Origin: Planctomycetes bacterium MalM25
Lineage (GTDB): Bacteria > Planctomycetota > Planctomycetia > Pirellulales > Lacipirellulaceae
NCBI GenBank assembly: GCA_007745835.1
Contig: CP036424.1
Coordinates: forward strand, 1,449,001 to 1,513,000
DNA: 64,000 bases
Reading direction: 5' to 3'
The translations under genes and the position numbers were made by a program. Below are positions 27,260-36,281 of the stretch, piece after piece. The notes under the pieces are model-generated. The model did no database searches and was not told the DNA's origin. It saw nothing but the letters and a program-made list of their open reading frames with translations. The stretch's first letter is position 1, and each line of letters begins with the position of its first letter.

Positions 27260-28216
27260 CTACTTGAACATCCCCGGCCCTTCGGGCGAGAAGTCGGCGT
27301 CGGTGAAGCCGTTGTTGATCTTCAGGTCACTGTAGATGTACTTCTCTTCAAGGATCGGCTTGCCGCCCGAGGCCTCGGTGGGCCAGCTGTAGGCTTGGTA
27401 GGCGATGGGGAGACGCAGTTCGTTGTCGATGAAGATCTGCGCCTTGTGGTAGCGGAAGTTCTTCCGAGGCACGGGGTGGATCGACTCGATCATCGTCGCC
27501 TGGCGGCCGGCCACCGTCGCCGTGGCGTGGCGGACTTCGCACTCGGCGTACTTAACGTCTTGCTCGGCGATCATGACCAGCTCGGCGGTCAGGTTCTTAA
27601 TGCCCGCCTTGGTGATCGGGTACCGCTGGCCGCTCATGGCCATGGTCCCTTCCGGGTCGAGCTTGATCTTGCCGAAGTGGCGTTTGATGCCCGAGCCCAT
27701 AGCGATGAGTTTGCCGTCGTTCTGGTTCGCGACGTAAAGCGCCTCCTGGCCGGGCTTGGGCGTGATGAACTTCATGTAGACGCTGAACGGCTGGTGCCGG
27801 ACGCGGAGCTGCAGTTTCTGCGGGTCGCCGAGGCGGCCGTTCATCCGCTCGACCTTGGTGAAGGTCGCCGAATAGTCCTGGACGCGGGCGTCCATCTCCG
27901 CGAGCGCGCCCTTCGCCAGGCGGAGGCACGGCATGAGCGGGTGCTCGTTGCCACGCTTCTCCAGATCGAACGGGGTCGTCGGAGCCTGCGCCGCAGCGGG
28001 GGTGACCGCTGCGTCCTGCCGAGGCGCCACGGCAGGCGTGGACGCCGGGGCGGGGGCGGCCGCGGGCGTCGAGGCGGCGTCCGCGTTCGCCACGCGGTAG
28101 ACCGGCCGGGTCAGCTGCTGAGCGTCGGCCCGGTTCGCAGCCATTCCAACAACGGAGAGGGCCAGCGCGGTTCCAACGAGAGCTCGAAGGCCAAGGCGGA
28201 TGTCTTCGGGTCGCAT
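27260..28216 (-). CDS. DUF1571 domain-containing secreted protein
   Basis: This 318-residue exported protein belongs to a family seen mainly in planctomycetes. A Sec signal peptide (about 1-33, ending RADA) is followed by an Ala/Pro linker and the DUF1571 domain from about 100 (HPLMPCLRLAKGALAEMDA, then FTKVERMNGRLGDPQ). The fold is thought to resemble outer-membrane lipoprotein sorting proteins, but no function is established. The ATG at 28216 is chosen because AAGGAA precedes it and it gives a clean signal peptide; a frame start at 28297 adds a Pro-rich tail. Confidence 0.85.
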   Translation of the reverse strand: MRPEDIRLGLRALVGTALALSVVGMAANRADAQQLTRPVYRVANADAASTPAAAPAPASTPAVAPRQDAAVTPAAAQAPTTPFDLEKRGNEHPLMPCLRLAKGALAEMDARVQDYSATFTKVERMNGRLGDPQKLQLRVRHQPFSVYMKFITPKPGQEALYVANQNDGKLIAMGSGIKRHFGKIKLDPEGTMAMSGQRYPITKAGIKNLTAELVMIAEQDVKYAECEVRHATATVAGRQATMIESIHPVPRKNFRYHKAQIFIDNELRLPIAYQAYSWPTEASGGKPILEEKYIYSDLKINNGFTDADFSPEGPGMFK

Positions 28217-28565
28217 GCTGCTAGATTCCTTGCCGCCCGGGGGCGGCGGGTTGGGTCGGGGGTCGCGGGGCGGAGGCGTGGTCCCAAGTGGGGCCACGGG
28301 GGCGGGAGCCGGTGGGCGGCGGCGGGCCAGCGGTCGGGCGGGGTCCGGCCGCGACGGCGTTTGCCGCCGAGACGTCCCGGGCGGCCGCTGCCGACCGGGG
28401 CGTGCTTGCTATAGATTACGTAAAGGGATGGCGGTGGTCGATGTGTTTGGTTGGTCACCGGAAGCCGATTTTTCGTCGATCCGGGGCCGGAAGGGGCCCC
28501 GAAACGGCCCGAGGCGGCGCGATCCTAACTGAACCCCGACAACCCTCGAAAGGCCGATCCGACGC
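28217..28565. other. Divergent intergenic region
   Basis: This 349-base GC-rich gap lies between the divergent DUF1571 and MBL genes. I see no gene or clear repeat. It must hold promoters for both; a TATAGAT at 28410 is a weak -10 candidate without a matching -35. Confidence 0.4.
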
Positions 28566-29285
28566 GTGTCCAGCGAAACCGATCTGACGCCCCCTGCTAG
28601 CAAGCTCCGCGTCGCCAAGACCGTCTCGGTCCCGTTCGACGAGAACACCTACGTGTTCCAGCGACAGGGGAGGGAGGACTGCGTGGTTTTCGACCCGGGC
28701 CTCCAGCCGCAGTCGATCATCCGGCTCCTGGAGGGGCGTGGCCTGACGCCGGCGGCCATCCTCTGCACGCACGGCCACACCGACCACATCGCCGGCAACG
28801 AGGCCCTCAAGGAGCGATGGCCCGACGCCCCGATCGTGATCGGCGTGGGCGACGCCTCGAAGCTGACCGACCCGGTCGGAAACCTCTCGGCCAATTACGG
28901 CTTCGACGTCCGCAGCCCGCCGGCCGACGTCACCGTCACGGGGGGGGACACTTACGAAGCGGCCGGTTTCGTCTGGCGAGTGGTCGACACCCCGGGGCAC
29001 TCCTCGGGCCACGTGACCTTCCTGCTGGAGGACGACACCTTGATGGACGGTAAAGCAGCGCCGTGCGTCCACGCCGTCTCGGGCGACGTGCTGTTCCGCG
29101 GCTCGGTCGGTCGGACCGATTTCCCCGACGGCGACACGGACACCCTGGTCGCGTCGATCCACAACGAGCTGTTCACGTTGCCAGACGCAACGTTCGTCTA
29201 CCCCGGCCACGGGCCGACGACGACCATCGGCGAGGAGAAACGGACGAATCCGTTCGTCGGCGCGCCGGCGGGGTACGCGGGCTAG
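28566..29285 (+). CDS. MBL-fold metallo-hydrolase (glyoxalase II-like)
   Basis: This 239-residue metallo-beta-lactamase-fold hydrolase has the metal-binding H69-x-H71-x-D73-H74 (THGHTDH), further ligands in TPGHSSGHV and SGDVLFRGSVGRTD, and a C-terminal YPGHGPTT. The pattern is that of YcbL/glyoxalase II-type thioester hydrolases, so it may cleave S-lactoylglutathione-like or bacillithiol thioesters; the actual substrate is unknown. The start is a GTG at 28566. It ends 4 bases inside the convergent birA. Confidence 0.9.
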   Translation: MSSETDLTPPASKLRVAKTVSVPFDENTYVFQRQGREDCVVFDPGLQPQSIIRLLEGRGLTPAAILCTHGHTDHIAGNEALKERWPDAPIVIGVGDASKLTDPVGNLSANYGFDVRSPPADVTVTGGDTYEAAGFVWRVVDTPGHSSGHVTFLLEDDTLMDGKAAPCVHAVSGDVLFRGSVGRTDFPDGDTDTLVASIHNELFTLPDATFVYPGHGPTTTIGEEKRTNPFVGAPAGYAG

Positions 29286-30055
29286 TCGCTGAAGCCGGTA
29301 ATCGATCCTGCGTGGAAGGGGGCAACGCCGTGTTCATGTTGAATTAGCAGAGCCCCAACTTTGTTCAGCCCTTGGCAGCGGCCGAATAGAGTTCGGTCGC
29401 CATCAGCGAGGGTGACTTGCTTTCCCGTCAGCAGGCAAGCTGCGCGGGCCGCTTCGATCGGTCCGGCGTCTGCCGACGCCAGCTGAGTGATCCTGCGACC
29501 AAGCGATTCTAGGAACGCTAGCAGGAGGGCCTGGCGGTCGATCTCAGAGCCCGCGGCTTCACGAAGGGAGGTCGCCTTCGCGGCCACCTCCTCGGGCGCG
29601 TCGTCGAAGCGGTTGTTCGCGTTCACCCCGACGCCGATCACCAGGCGGTCGGGCCGCGGCGCTTCGAGCAGGATGCCGGCTAGCTTCTTGCCGTTGAGCC
29701 AGACGTCGTTCGGCCACTTGAAGCCCGCTTCGAGGCGCGCGGTCGCCCGCGCCGCGTCGATCACGGCGACCGCCGTGGCGATTGAGATCAGGCCTTGCTG
29801 TTGGGCGACAAGGCCTAGGCTTTCGGGCGCCAGCAACAGGCTGAAGGTCAACGCCCCGTCCGCGGCGTGCCACTGATTGGTCCCGCGGCCGCGGCCGGCG
29901 GTCTGTTCCTCGGCGACGACGAGTGTCGGCGCGAAGTCGTCCCGCTTCGCCAGCTCCTTGGCGCGGTCGTTGGTCGACCCGAGCCGTTTGTGGACCTCGA
30001 CGCGTTCGGCCAGCGAGGCGCCGCGGAGGTGCTCGGCGTCGAACGGCCCGCTCAC
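29282..30055 (-). CDS. birA: Biotin--[acetyl-CoA-carboxylase] ligase
   Basis: BirA activates biotin with ATP and attaches it to carboxyl carrier proteins. The 257 residues form the catalytic and C-terminal domains only, with TAGRGRGTNQW as the biotinyl-AMP loop and KWPNDVWLNGKKLAGILLE. The N-terminal HTH of dual-function BirA is absent, so it is not a repressor. The GTG start at 30055 overlaps the stop of the histidine kinase gene by 4 bases, an odd partner that suggests co-transcription rather than shared function. Confidence 0.93.
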   Translation of the reverse strand: MSGPFDAEHLRGASLAERVEVHKRLGSTNDRAKELAKRDDFAPTLVVAEEQTAGRGRGTNQWHAADGALTFSLLLAPESLGLVAQQQGLISIATAVAVIDAARATARLEAGFKWPNDVWLNGKKLAGILLEAPRPDRLVIGVGVNANNRFDDAPEEVAAKATSLREAAGSEIDRQALLLAFLESLGRRITQLASADAGPIEAARAACLLTGKQVTLADGDRTLFGRCQGLNKVGALLIQHEHGVAPFHAGSITGFSD

Positions 30056-31842
30056 GGCAGATCGCCGGCCGGGGAGTCCTTGGCGGCCTCGTCTTGGCTG
30101 ACCGCTGGCGGACCGGCGATCGGCAGCTCGAGCCGGAACGTGCTGCCGCGGCCGACCTCGCTCTCGACCGTGACCGTGCCGCCGTGCTCCTCGGCGATCT
30201 TCTGCGTGACCGCGAGCCCGAGGCCGGTGCCGCGGGAGCCCTTGCTCGACTCGAACGCGCTGAAGATCGTCTTCAGACGGTCGGGGGCGATTCCTTCGCC
30301 CGTGTCGGCCACGGTCAGTCGGAGCGTCTGGCTCGCCTCGTCCTGGGAGGTGGTCAGATCGACACGCGCCGGGTCGCGTTCATTGCAGGCGTCGATCGCG
30401 TTGGTGACGATGTTCATCACCGCGCGGTGGATCGCCTCGGGGTCGGCACGCAGGGTCGACAAGCCCTCACCGGGGCGCCAGTTCAGCTCGACGCCGTGCT
30501 CTGCGGCGCGGGCGCGGAGCATCTCGGCGGCGTCGCCGACGATGTCGTTCAGCTCGCACGGCTCGGGGTCGGGCTTGCGCTCCTTGCTGTACGTGAGCAT
30601 GTCCATCACGAGCGAGGAGATCCGGTCTTGGTTCTTCTCGACGATGCCCCATCCCTTCTGGATGGTCTGGACTGCGGCGGCGGCCGCCTCCGCGTCGGCT
30701 CCGTCGGTGAGGGCCTTGGCGTGCTCCCCCAGGCCGAGCTCGATCAGGTAGCTGCCGCCCCGAACGCCCTGCAGGATGTTCTTGATGTGATGGCTGAGCG
30801 TGGCGATCGTCTGACCCATGGCGGCGAGGCGTTCGGCCTGGACACGCGCCTTGTAGTGGTGCGTGTCCTCGATGGCGAGCGCCGCTTGGTGGGCGATCGC
30901 GACCATCAGCTTCAGGTGCTCCTGGCCAAACTTGTTGGCGCTCTTCATCTCGAGCATCTGCTTGGGCGTGAGCGACGTGTCGATGTAGATCACGCCCACC
31001 AGGTCGTAGCGTCCCTGCATCGGGACGCAGATCGCCTCGCGGACGCCCATCTGCATGATGCTGCCGGCCGGGTCCCAGCGTTTGTCGTCACCCGCGTTGC
31101 TCGTGAGGACGCCCTCGCCCCGGCCGATCACGTAGTCGAGGATCGTTTGGCTGATGGCGATCTGCGGGCCGTCCGGGTCCGAGTCGTGCGGCGAGGGTTC
31201 TCCCTCGGGGCCGCGGCGGAGGCGGCGGACGGAGGGCGAGAGACGCCCCGTGGTTTGATCCTTGAGCATGATGCAGCCGCGGTCGGCGTCGACCCACTCG
31301 AAGATCATGTCGAGGATGCGCGCCACGAGCTGGTCGATGTCGAGCGTGTGGCTCACCGCCAACGACGTGCGGTACATCAGCTGCAGGTTGCTTCGTGCCC
31401 GGGCCAGCCAGGGGCTCTGCGTCTGATCCGCGGGCGTGGCGAGCAGGTCGCTCCCCTCGGTCTGGCTGATCGCGTGCAGGATGCGCGAGCCGTCGTGTGA
31501 GTCGCCGCTCGACTCGACGATGCTGACGCCGCTCTCCGCGGCTTCGTGCGTCTCGACGGTTCCCGTGTAGAGCAGCAGCGTTCGGCCGAACTGGATCTGA
31601 TCGCCCGACAGGAGCCGCTGCTCCTTGATCCGCTTCCCGTTGACGAACGTGCCGTTCGAGCTGTTCAGGTCGCGGAGCACGTACTCCTCGCCGGACAGCT
31701 CCATGACCGCGTGCTTACGCGAGACCTCGGTGTCGTGTACCTGGATCGCGTTGCCCCCCACGCGGCCGACGCCGATCATCGGCTCGTCGAGCGTGTGGCG
31801 TTGGCCCTGGTCGCGGCCTTGGATGACGAAGAGGGACGGCAC
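30052..31842 (-). CDS. Sensor histidine kinase with FHA and GAF domains
   Basis: This 596-residue cytoplasmic kinase has no membrane segment. Domains in order are FHA (about 1-95, GRVGGNAIQVHDTEVSRKHAV and LNSSNGTFVNGKRI), a linker, GAF (about 165-335), a His-phosphotransfer helix with LSHHIKNILQG near 350, and HATPase_c (about 455-585, with IVTNAIDAC, ADTGEGI and KGSRGTGLGLAV). FHA reads phospho-threonine, so it could link Ser/Thr kinases to two-component signalling. The GTG at 31842 (VPSLFVIQGRDQG) is preferred over a frame start at 31923 that adds a Pro/Arg tail. A receiver gene lies 143 bases upstream and birA overlaps downstream. Confidence 0.9.
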   Translation of the reverse strand: MPSLFVIQGRDQGQRHTLDEPMIGVGRVGGNAIQVHDTEVSRKHAVMELSGEEYVLRDLNSSNGTFVNGKRIKEQRLLSGDQIQFGRTLLLYTGTVETHEAAESGVSIVESSGDSHDGSRILHAISQTEGSDLLATPADQTQSPWLARARSNLQLMYRTSLAVSHTLDIDQLVARILDMIFEWVDADRGCIMLKDQTTGRLSPSVRRLRRGPEGEPSPHDSDPDGPQIAISQTILDYVIGRGEGVLTSNAGDDKRWDPAGSIMQMGVREAICVPMQGRYDLVGVIYIDTSLTPKQMLEMKSANKFGQEHLKLMVAIAHQAALAIEDTHHYKARVQAERLAAMGQTIATLSHHIKNILQGVRGGSYLIELGLGEHAKALTDGADAEAAAAAVQTIQKGWGIVEKNQDRISSLVMDMLTYSKERKPDPEPCELNDIVGDAAEMLRARAAEHGVELNWRPGEGLSTLRADPEAIHRAVMNIVTNAIDACNERDPARVDLTTSQDEASQTLRLTVADTGEGIAPDRLKTIFSAFESSKGSRGTGLGLAVTQKIAEEHGGTVTVESEVGRGSTFRLELPIAGPPAVSQDEAAKDSPAGDLP

Positions 31843-31985
31843 GGTGGAGGCCTCGCGTCGGCGTGGCGCCGGGCGGGCGTGGCTTGGAGGAGGCCGAGGG
31901 GGCGGACGGGGGGGACGTGCCATCTCGGGGGGCGTCGACGGCGGCGTGCGCAGTCCGACCGCGCGACCCGGCCCACACGACGGCG

Positions 31986-32387
31986 CTACGCCGCCGCTTT
32001 AGCCTGAGTCTCCACCACCCCAAGAGCAGACCAAATCTTATGGACTAACTCACGGTAGTGATAGGGTTTGCGCACGAAGGCGAGGCGTGGATTTCCGATC
32101 GAATCGGGCCGATTCGTTCCGGCCACAACGATTGGGGCATCGTTTCGGCCCGTCGCGGCGAGCAGGCTGGACAGTTCGGCGGCCCGCAGAGCGTCGCCGT
32201 CGGCCACGACCACGCCGGCCGGGGCGCTCGCCAGGAGGTCGCACGCCTCGCTCGCAGAGCTCGCCCCGAGCGGCTTCAGGCCGAGCTGAGAGAGCAGATC
32301 GCACAGCAGGGCGCGCTGTTCGGCGTTGGGATCGACGACCAGCACGGCGGCCAGCGGAGCGGGTCGGCGGGGGGCGGTACCGGGCAC
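31986..32387 (-). CDS. Single-domain response regulator-like protein
   Basis: This 133-residue CheY-like receiver has no output domain. Visible marks are VLVVDPN (acidic pocket), the acceptor-strand VVVADGDA, and VRKPYHYRELV with the conserved Lys. The acceptor position reads A-D-G-D, so which Asp is phosphorylated is unclear. It starts with GTG at 32387 and lies just upstream of the FHA-GAF histidine kinase in the same direction, its likely partner. Confidence 0.8.
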   Translation of the reverse strand: MPGTAPRRPAPLAAVLVVDPNAEQRALLCDLLSQLGLKPLGASSASEACDLLASAPAGVVVADGDALRAAELSSLLAATGRNDAPIVVAGTNRPDSIGNPRLAFVRKPYHYRELVHKIWSALGVVETQAKAAA

Positions 32388-32673
32388 GGCGCACCTTGTC
32401 TTGATCGACGGGTGGGGGGGCGAGACCGCTTCTCGCGGTGAGGGCGGCGGACGTTAGCGATCGCCCCGGGCAGCGTCAAAGGCAGACAAGCGGCCGGCCG
32501 GTGCTGGCGCCGAAGCCCGATTTTTGAATCGGTGCAATAACGCTCTTTACGCGATCGCCGCGTCCCGCAAGAATGCCGCCGCGTTTCACCCGGACCCGGC
32601 CACCCCGCGTTTCCCGCGGTCGGTTCCGATTCGGTCACGGAAGACCATTAAACCTTCAGCAAGGAGTGCTGAC

Positions 32674-33288
32674 GTGAAGACTCAGGTTGCGGCCGCCATT
32701 GCGGCCCTCATGACGATCGCCCTGGTTAGCAGCCCGGCCCAGGCCCAGAACGCGGCCGGCGCCAACGCCCAGAAGTACGGCGTGGCGGTCATTGACATCA
32801 ACTACATCTTCAAGAATCACGCCAACTTCAAGGCGTCGATGGACGCCATGAAGACCGACTTCCAAGCCGTCGAGGCGGAGGTCAAGGGCAAGCAGCAACA
32901 GATCGTCAAAGCCCAAGAACAGAAGAAGAGCTACCAGCCCGGCTCGGCCGAGTTCAAGCAGCTCGACGAGCAGCTCGTCAAGATGCAGGCCGCCCTGCAG
33001 GTCGATGTGACCCAGAAGCGGAAGGGCCTCGTCGAGCGTGAGGCGAAGATCTACTACGACACCTACGTGCAAGTCGATCAGGCGATCAAGTACTACGCCG
33101 AACGTCAGGGCATCGGCGTCGTGCTGCGATTCAACGGTGAGGGCGCCGACCCGAACAACCGCGAGAGCATCTTGCGGTCGATCAACAAGGCGGTCCACTT
33201 CCAGAACAAGGTCGACATCACGCCCGACGTTCTGGCCCTGCTGAACCGTCAGAGCACGGCGACCCCGTCGACCCCGACGCGTCGCTGA
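32674..33288 (+). CDS. OmpH/Skp family periplasmic chaperone
   Basis: This 204-residue protein helps outer-membrane proteins cross the periplasm. A signal peptide (about 1-25, ending AQA) is followed by VAVIDINYIFKNH, a long coiled-coil tentacle region (about 55-130, Lys/Gln-rich), and the C-terminal AIKYYAERQGIGVVLRF typical of OmpH. The GTG at 32674 has an exact AAGGAG 7 bases upstream, which decides the start against a longer frame. It heads the lpxC-lpxA group, echoing the skp-lpx gene order of other diderms. Confidence 0.9.
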   Translation: MKTQVAAAIAALMTIALVSSPAQAQNAAGANAQKYGVAVIDINYIFKNHANFKASMDAMKTDFQAVEAEVKGKQQQIVKAQEQKKSYQPGSAEFKQLDEQLVKMQAALQVDVTQKRKGLVEREAKIYYDTYVQVDQAIKYYAERQGIGVVLRFNGEGADPNNRESILRSINKAVHFQNKVDITPDVLALLNRQSTATPSTPTRR

Positions 33289-33406
33289 GCCGTCGAAGCA
33301 ACCGAACCCGCGGCGGCCGCGCCCACGGCGCCCCGCCGCGGTTCTTTTCTTTGAAGCCGCACCGGTCCGCCACGGACCATAAGACCCCGCCCGGGAGAGT
33401 CCGGCC

Positions 33407-34315
33407 ATGTCGCCGCCGCGTCTGCAACGCACCCTCGCCAAGCCCGCCGTCGTCGAGGGACGCGGATACTGGACCGGCCGCGACGTGCGGGTCGAGTTCC
33501 GGCCCGCCCCCGCCGGATCGGGCGTCTGTTTTGTTCGCGACGATCTGGTCGGCGAATTGGTCGACCCTCGCACCCCGATGTCGGTCGGGTACCGACAGCC
33601 TGCCACCCGCAGGACCGTCCTCCGTGGAGACGGCGGCGCCGAGGTGGCGATGATCGAACACGTGGTCGGCGCACTCGCCGGCCTGGGGGTCGATAACTGT
33701 GAGGTCGGAGTCACTTCCGCCGAGATGCCCGGCTGCGACGGATCCGCCGCGCCGTTCGTCGACGCAATCGACACCGCCGGCCTTGTCGAACAGCAGGCGG
33801 TCAGCGACCCACTGATCGTGCAACGCCCGGTCCGTTGCGGCGAGAAGAACTCGTGGATCGAGGCCCGGCCGCCAATGGCCGACGGGCTGACGATCGAGTA
33901 CCGGCTCGACTACGGCCCCGATTCGGCGATCGGCCGACAGTGGCTGGTGGTCTCGGTCGATGAAGACTCTTTCCGCTACGAGATCGCCCCCGCGCGGACG
34001 TTCATCCTCGACTCCGAGGCGAACGCGCTCCGCGCTCAGGGACTCGGCACACACGTCACCCAGAGCGACTTGCTGATCTTCCGCGACTCACCCCAGTCGG
34101 ATGAAGAGCGTCTGCCGATCGGCAATCCGCTCCGCTACGCCGACGAGTGCGTGCGGCACAAGATCCTCGACGTGGTCGGTGACTTGGCGCTCGCCGGACG
34201 CCCCATCCACGGTCACATCGTCGCCTGCTGCAGCGGCCACCGCCTGAACGGCGACCTGGTCGAGAAGCTGGTCGAATCGCACCCCGACCGTCTGGAGCGT
34301 CGCCGCTCGGCCTGA
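33407..34315 (+). CDS. lpxC: UDP-3-O-acyl-N-acetylglucosamine deacetylase LpxC
   Basis: LpxC performs the committed step of lipid A synthesis. The 302-residue zinc enzyme retains the expected ligands: His in MIEHVVGALAGLGVDN, and His and Asp in RHKILDVVGDL. The catalytic base region is present, and a C-terminal His lies in CSGHRLN. The length is normal. It is 118 bases after ompH and 61 before lpxA, same direction. With lpxA it shows that this organism makes lipid A-type lipids. Confidence 0.95.
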   Translation: MSPPRLQRTLAKPAVVEGRGYWTGRDVRVEFRPAPAGSGVCFVRDDLVGELVDPRTPMSVGYRQPATRRTVLRGDGGAEVAMIEHVVGALAGLGVDNCEVGVTSAEMPGCDGSAAPFVDAIDTAGLVEQQAVSDPLIVQRPVRCGEKNSWIEARPPMADGLTIEYRLDYGPDSAIGRQWLVVSVDEDSFRYEIAPARTFILDSEANALRAQGLGTHVTQSDLLIFRDSPQSDEERLPIGNPLRYADECVRHKILDVVGDLALAGRPIHGHIVACCSGHRLNGDLVEKLVESHPDRLERRRSA

Positions 34316-34376
34316 TCCCAAAGCTCCCCAACAGCAGGGCGCCACGCCCGCCATCGCCTTCTCCAGGGCCCGTGAC

Positions 34377-35183
34377 ATGACGAAGATCGCCTCGAGCGCG
34401 TGGATCGACCCGCGTGCTGACATCGCCGAAGAGGTCGAGATCGGACCGCTGTGCGTCGTTGGGCCAGGCGCCCGGATCGGCGCGGGCACGCGGCTCGTCA
34501 GCTCGGTCACGCTCATGGGCTCGGTCACCCTCGGCCGAGACAACGTGGTCTACCCCGGCGCCGTGCTCGGGGGCGAGCCGCAGGATATCAGTTACACGGG
34601 CGGGGCGACTTCGGTCGTCATCGGCGACGGCAACACGATCCGCGAAGGGGTCACGATCAACCGCGGCACCGAGAAGGAAGAGGGCGTCACGCGGGTCGGA
34701 TCGCACAACTTCCTGATGGCCGGCGCCCATGTGGCGCACGATTGCCAGGTCGGTGACCACTGCGTGATCGCGAACGCGACGCTGCTCGGAGGCCACGTCC
34801 ACGTGCAGGATCACGCTTCGCTCTCCGGCGGGGTCGTGGTGCATCACTGCACGACGATCGGCCGCTTCGCCTTTGTCGGTGGGCTGAGCCGGGTGCTGCA
34901 CGACGTCGCCCCCTACATGCTGTACGAGGGCAGCCCCGCCAAGGCGCGGTGCATCAACATCGTGGCGCTGCGCCGCAAGGGGTTCGATCCGGCCGAGATC
35001 GACAACCTGGCCGAGGCGCACCGGCTGATGTACCGCTCGAAGATCGGCCTGCAGGCCGCGCGGGACCAGATGGCGGGCGCCGGTCAAATCACCCCGGCCG
35101 TTGGCGAGATGCTCGATTTCATTGGTCACCAATCCTCGGGGCGGCACGGCCGCAGCCGAGACGTGGTGCGCCAAGCGGCCTAG
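34377..35183 (+). CDS. lpxA: Acyl-ACP--UDP-N-acetylglucosamine O-acyltransferase LpxA
   Basis: LpxA attaches the first acyl chain to UDP-GlcNAc, or to its 3-amino analogue in some bacteria. The 268 residues form a left-handed beta helix of hexapeptide repeats (IGPLCVVGPGARIGAGTRL and onwards), with catalytic His in AHVAHDCQVG, the acyl-ruler region LSGGVVVHHC, and a helical C-terminus from about 195. Sugar specificity cannot be read here. It is followed by a hairpin and an oxidoreductase gene. Confidence 0.95.
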   Translation: MTKIASSAWIDPRADIAEEVEIGPLCVVGPGARIGAGTRLVSSVTLMGSVTLGRDNVVYPGAVLGGEPQDISYTGGATSVVIGDGNTIREGVTINRGTEKEEGVTRVGSHNFLMAGAHVAHDCQVGDHCVIANATLLGGHVHVQDHASLSGGVVVHHCTTIGRFAFVGGLSRVLHDVAPYMLYEGSPAKARCINIVALRRKGFDPAEIDNLAEAHRLMYRSKIGLQAARDQMAGAGQITPAVGEMLDFIGHQSSGRHGRSRDVVRQAA

Positions 35184-35200
35184 GGCGATTGATTTTCCAT

Positions 35201-35226
35201 AACCTCGACCAAGCTTGGTCGGGGTT
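35201..35226 (+). other. Hairpin between lpxA and the oxidoreductase gene
   Basis: An 11-bp stem (35201-35211 with 35216-35226, one G-U pair in RNA) closes a 4-nt AGCT loop 18 bases after the lpxA stop. There is no T-run, so it may reduce rather than stop read-through or stabilise the upstream mRNA end. Confidence 0.45.
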
Positions 35227-35258
35227 GTCTCAGAGAGTGTTCCAATAGTGGATTCGAG

Positions 35259-36281
35259 ATGAAACCGATCAAGCTCGCTGTCGTTGGGGCCGGGAAACTC
35301 GGTGGCTACCACGCGAACCTCGCCTCGAAGTCGGACGCGTTCGACCTGATTGCGGTGGTTGATCCCTTCGAGGGCTCGCGTGAAACGCTCGCCGAGAAGA
35401 CGGGTGCCAAGCCGCACGCCGCGGTCGCCGAGGTGCTCGACCAGATCGACGCCGCCGTGGTCGCCACGCCGACGTTCACGCACGCCGAAGTCGTGACCGA
35501 GCTGCTCGCCGCCGGCAAGCACGTGCTGGTCGAGAAGCCGATCGCCCCCACCGCCACCGAGGCGACGCGGATGGTCGAGGCGGCCGACGCCGCGGGCGCC
35601 GTCCTGCAGGTTGGGCACGTCGAGCGGTTCAGCCCCGCGCTGGTCGCCGCGGGCGACTCGCTCAAGAACCCGCGGTTCATTCAGGCGACACGCACGAGCG
35701 GCTATACGTTCCGCTCGACCGACATCGGCGCCGTGCTCGACTTGATGATCCACGACATCGACCTGGTGCTGAGCCTCGCCCAATCCGAGGTGGTCGACGT
35801 GACCGCCGTCGGCGGCAGCGTCTTCGGCGGGCACGAGGACCTGATCAACACGCGTCTCACCTTCGCCAACGGCTGTGTCGCCGACCTAACCGCCGCGCGG
35901 GTCCACTACGAACTCGAGCGGACGATGAAGGTCTTCACCGAGACCGGCTACACGGCGATCGACTTCGCGAAGGGGACCGCCACGACCGTCACGCCGACGG
36001 CCGAGGTGCTCAACGGAACCTTCGACGCCGAGGGCCAGACGCCCGAGCGTAAGGCCGAGCTGTTCGCCGGGAAGCTGTTCGAGGAGGTGCTCGTCAAAGC
36101 GGAGCACGCCGCGCCGCCGGTCAACGCGATCGAGCTGGAGCTGCTCGATTTTGCGAACGCGATCACCACGGGCGCCCAACCCCGCGTCTCCGGCTCCGCC
36201 GGCCGCGACGCGGTGGCGGTGGCCGAACGGATCATCGCGGCGATCGCCGCGGAGCCGGTAAGCCTGCAGCGTGCAGCTTAA
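35259..36281 (+). CDS. Gfo/Idh/MocA family NAD(P)-dependent oxidoreductase
   Basis: This 340-residue sugar dehydrogenase-type enzyme has a Rossmann motif AVVGAGKLGGYHA at the N-terminus, the EKP motif (VLVEKPIAPT) near 91, and HVERFSPA plus DLMIHDIDLVLSLA in the catalytic domain. Its place after lpxC and lpxA suggests action on UDP-GlcNAc. In Acidithiobacillus and Leptospira the related GnnA oxidises UDP-GlcNAc for 3-amino lipid A, but no GnnB transaminase is next to it here. The start codon ATG is clear; the stop overlaps the convergent sulfatase by 4 bases. Confidence 0.88.
   Translation: MKPIKLAVVGAGKLGGYHANLASKSDAFDLIAVVDPFEGSRETLAEKTGAKPHAAVAEVLDQIDAAVVATPTFTHAEVVTELLAAGKHVLVEKPIAPTATEATRMVEAADAAGAVLQVGHVERFSPALVAAGDSLKNPRFIQATRTSGYTFRSTDIGAVLDLMIHDIDLVLSLAQSEVVDVTAVGGSVFGGHEDLINTRLTFANGCVADLTAARVHYELERTMKVFTETGYTAIDFAKGTATTVTPTAEVLNGTFDAEGQTPERKAELFAGKLFEEVLVKAEHAAPPVNAIELELLDFANAITTGAQPRVSGSAGRDAVAVAERIIAAIAAEPVSLQRAA

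Noticed and set aside
32517-32532. 6-bp hairpin CCGATT...AATCGG before ompH
   Set aside because: Short and without a T-run or conserved context; likely chance.
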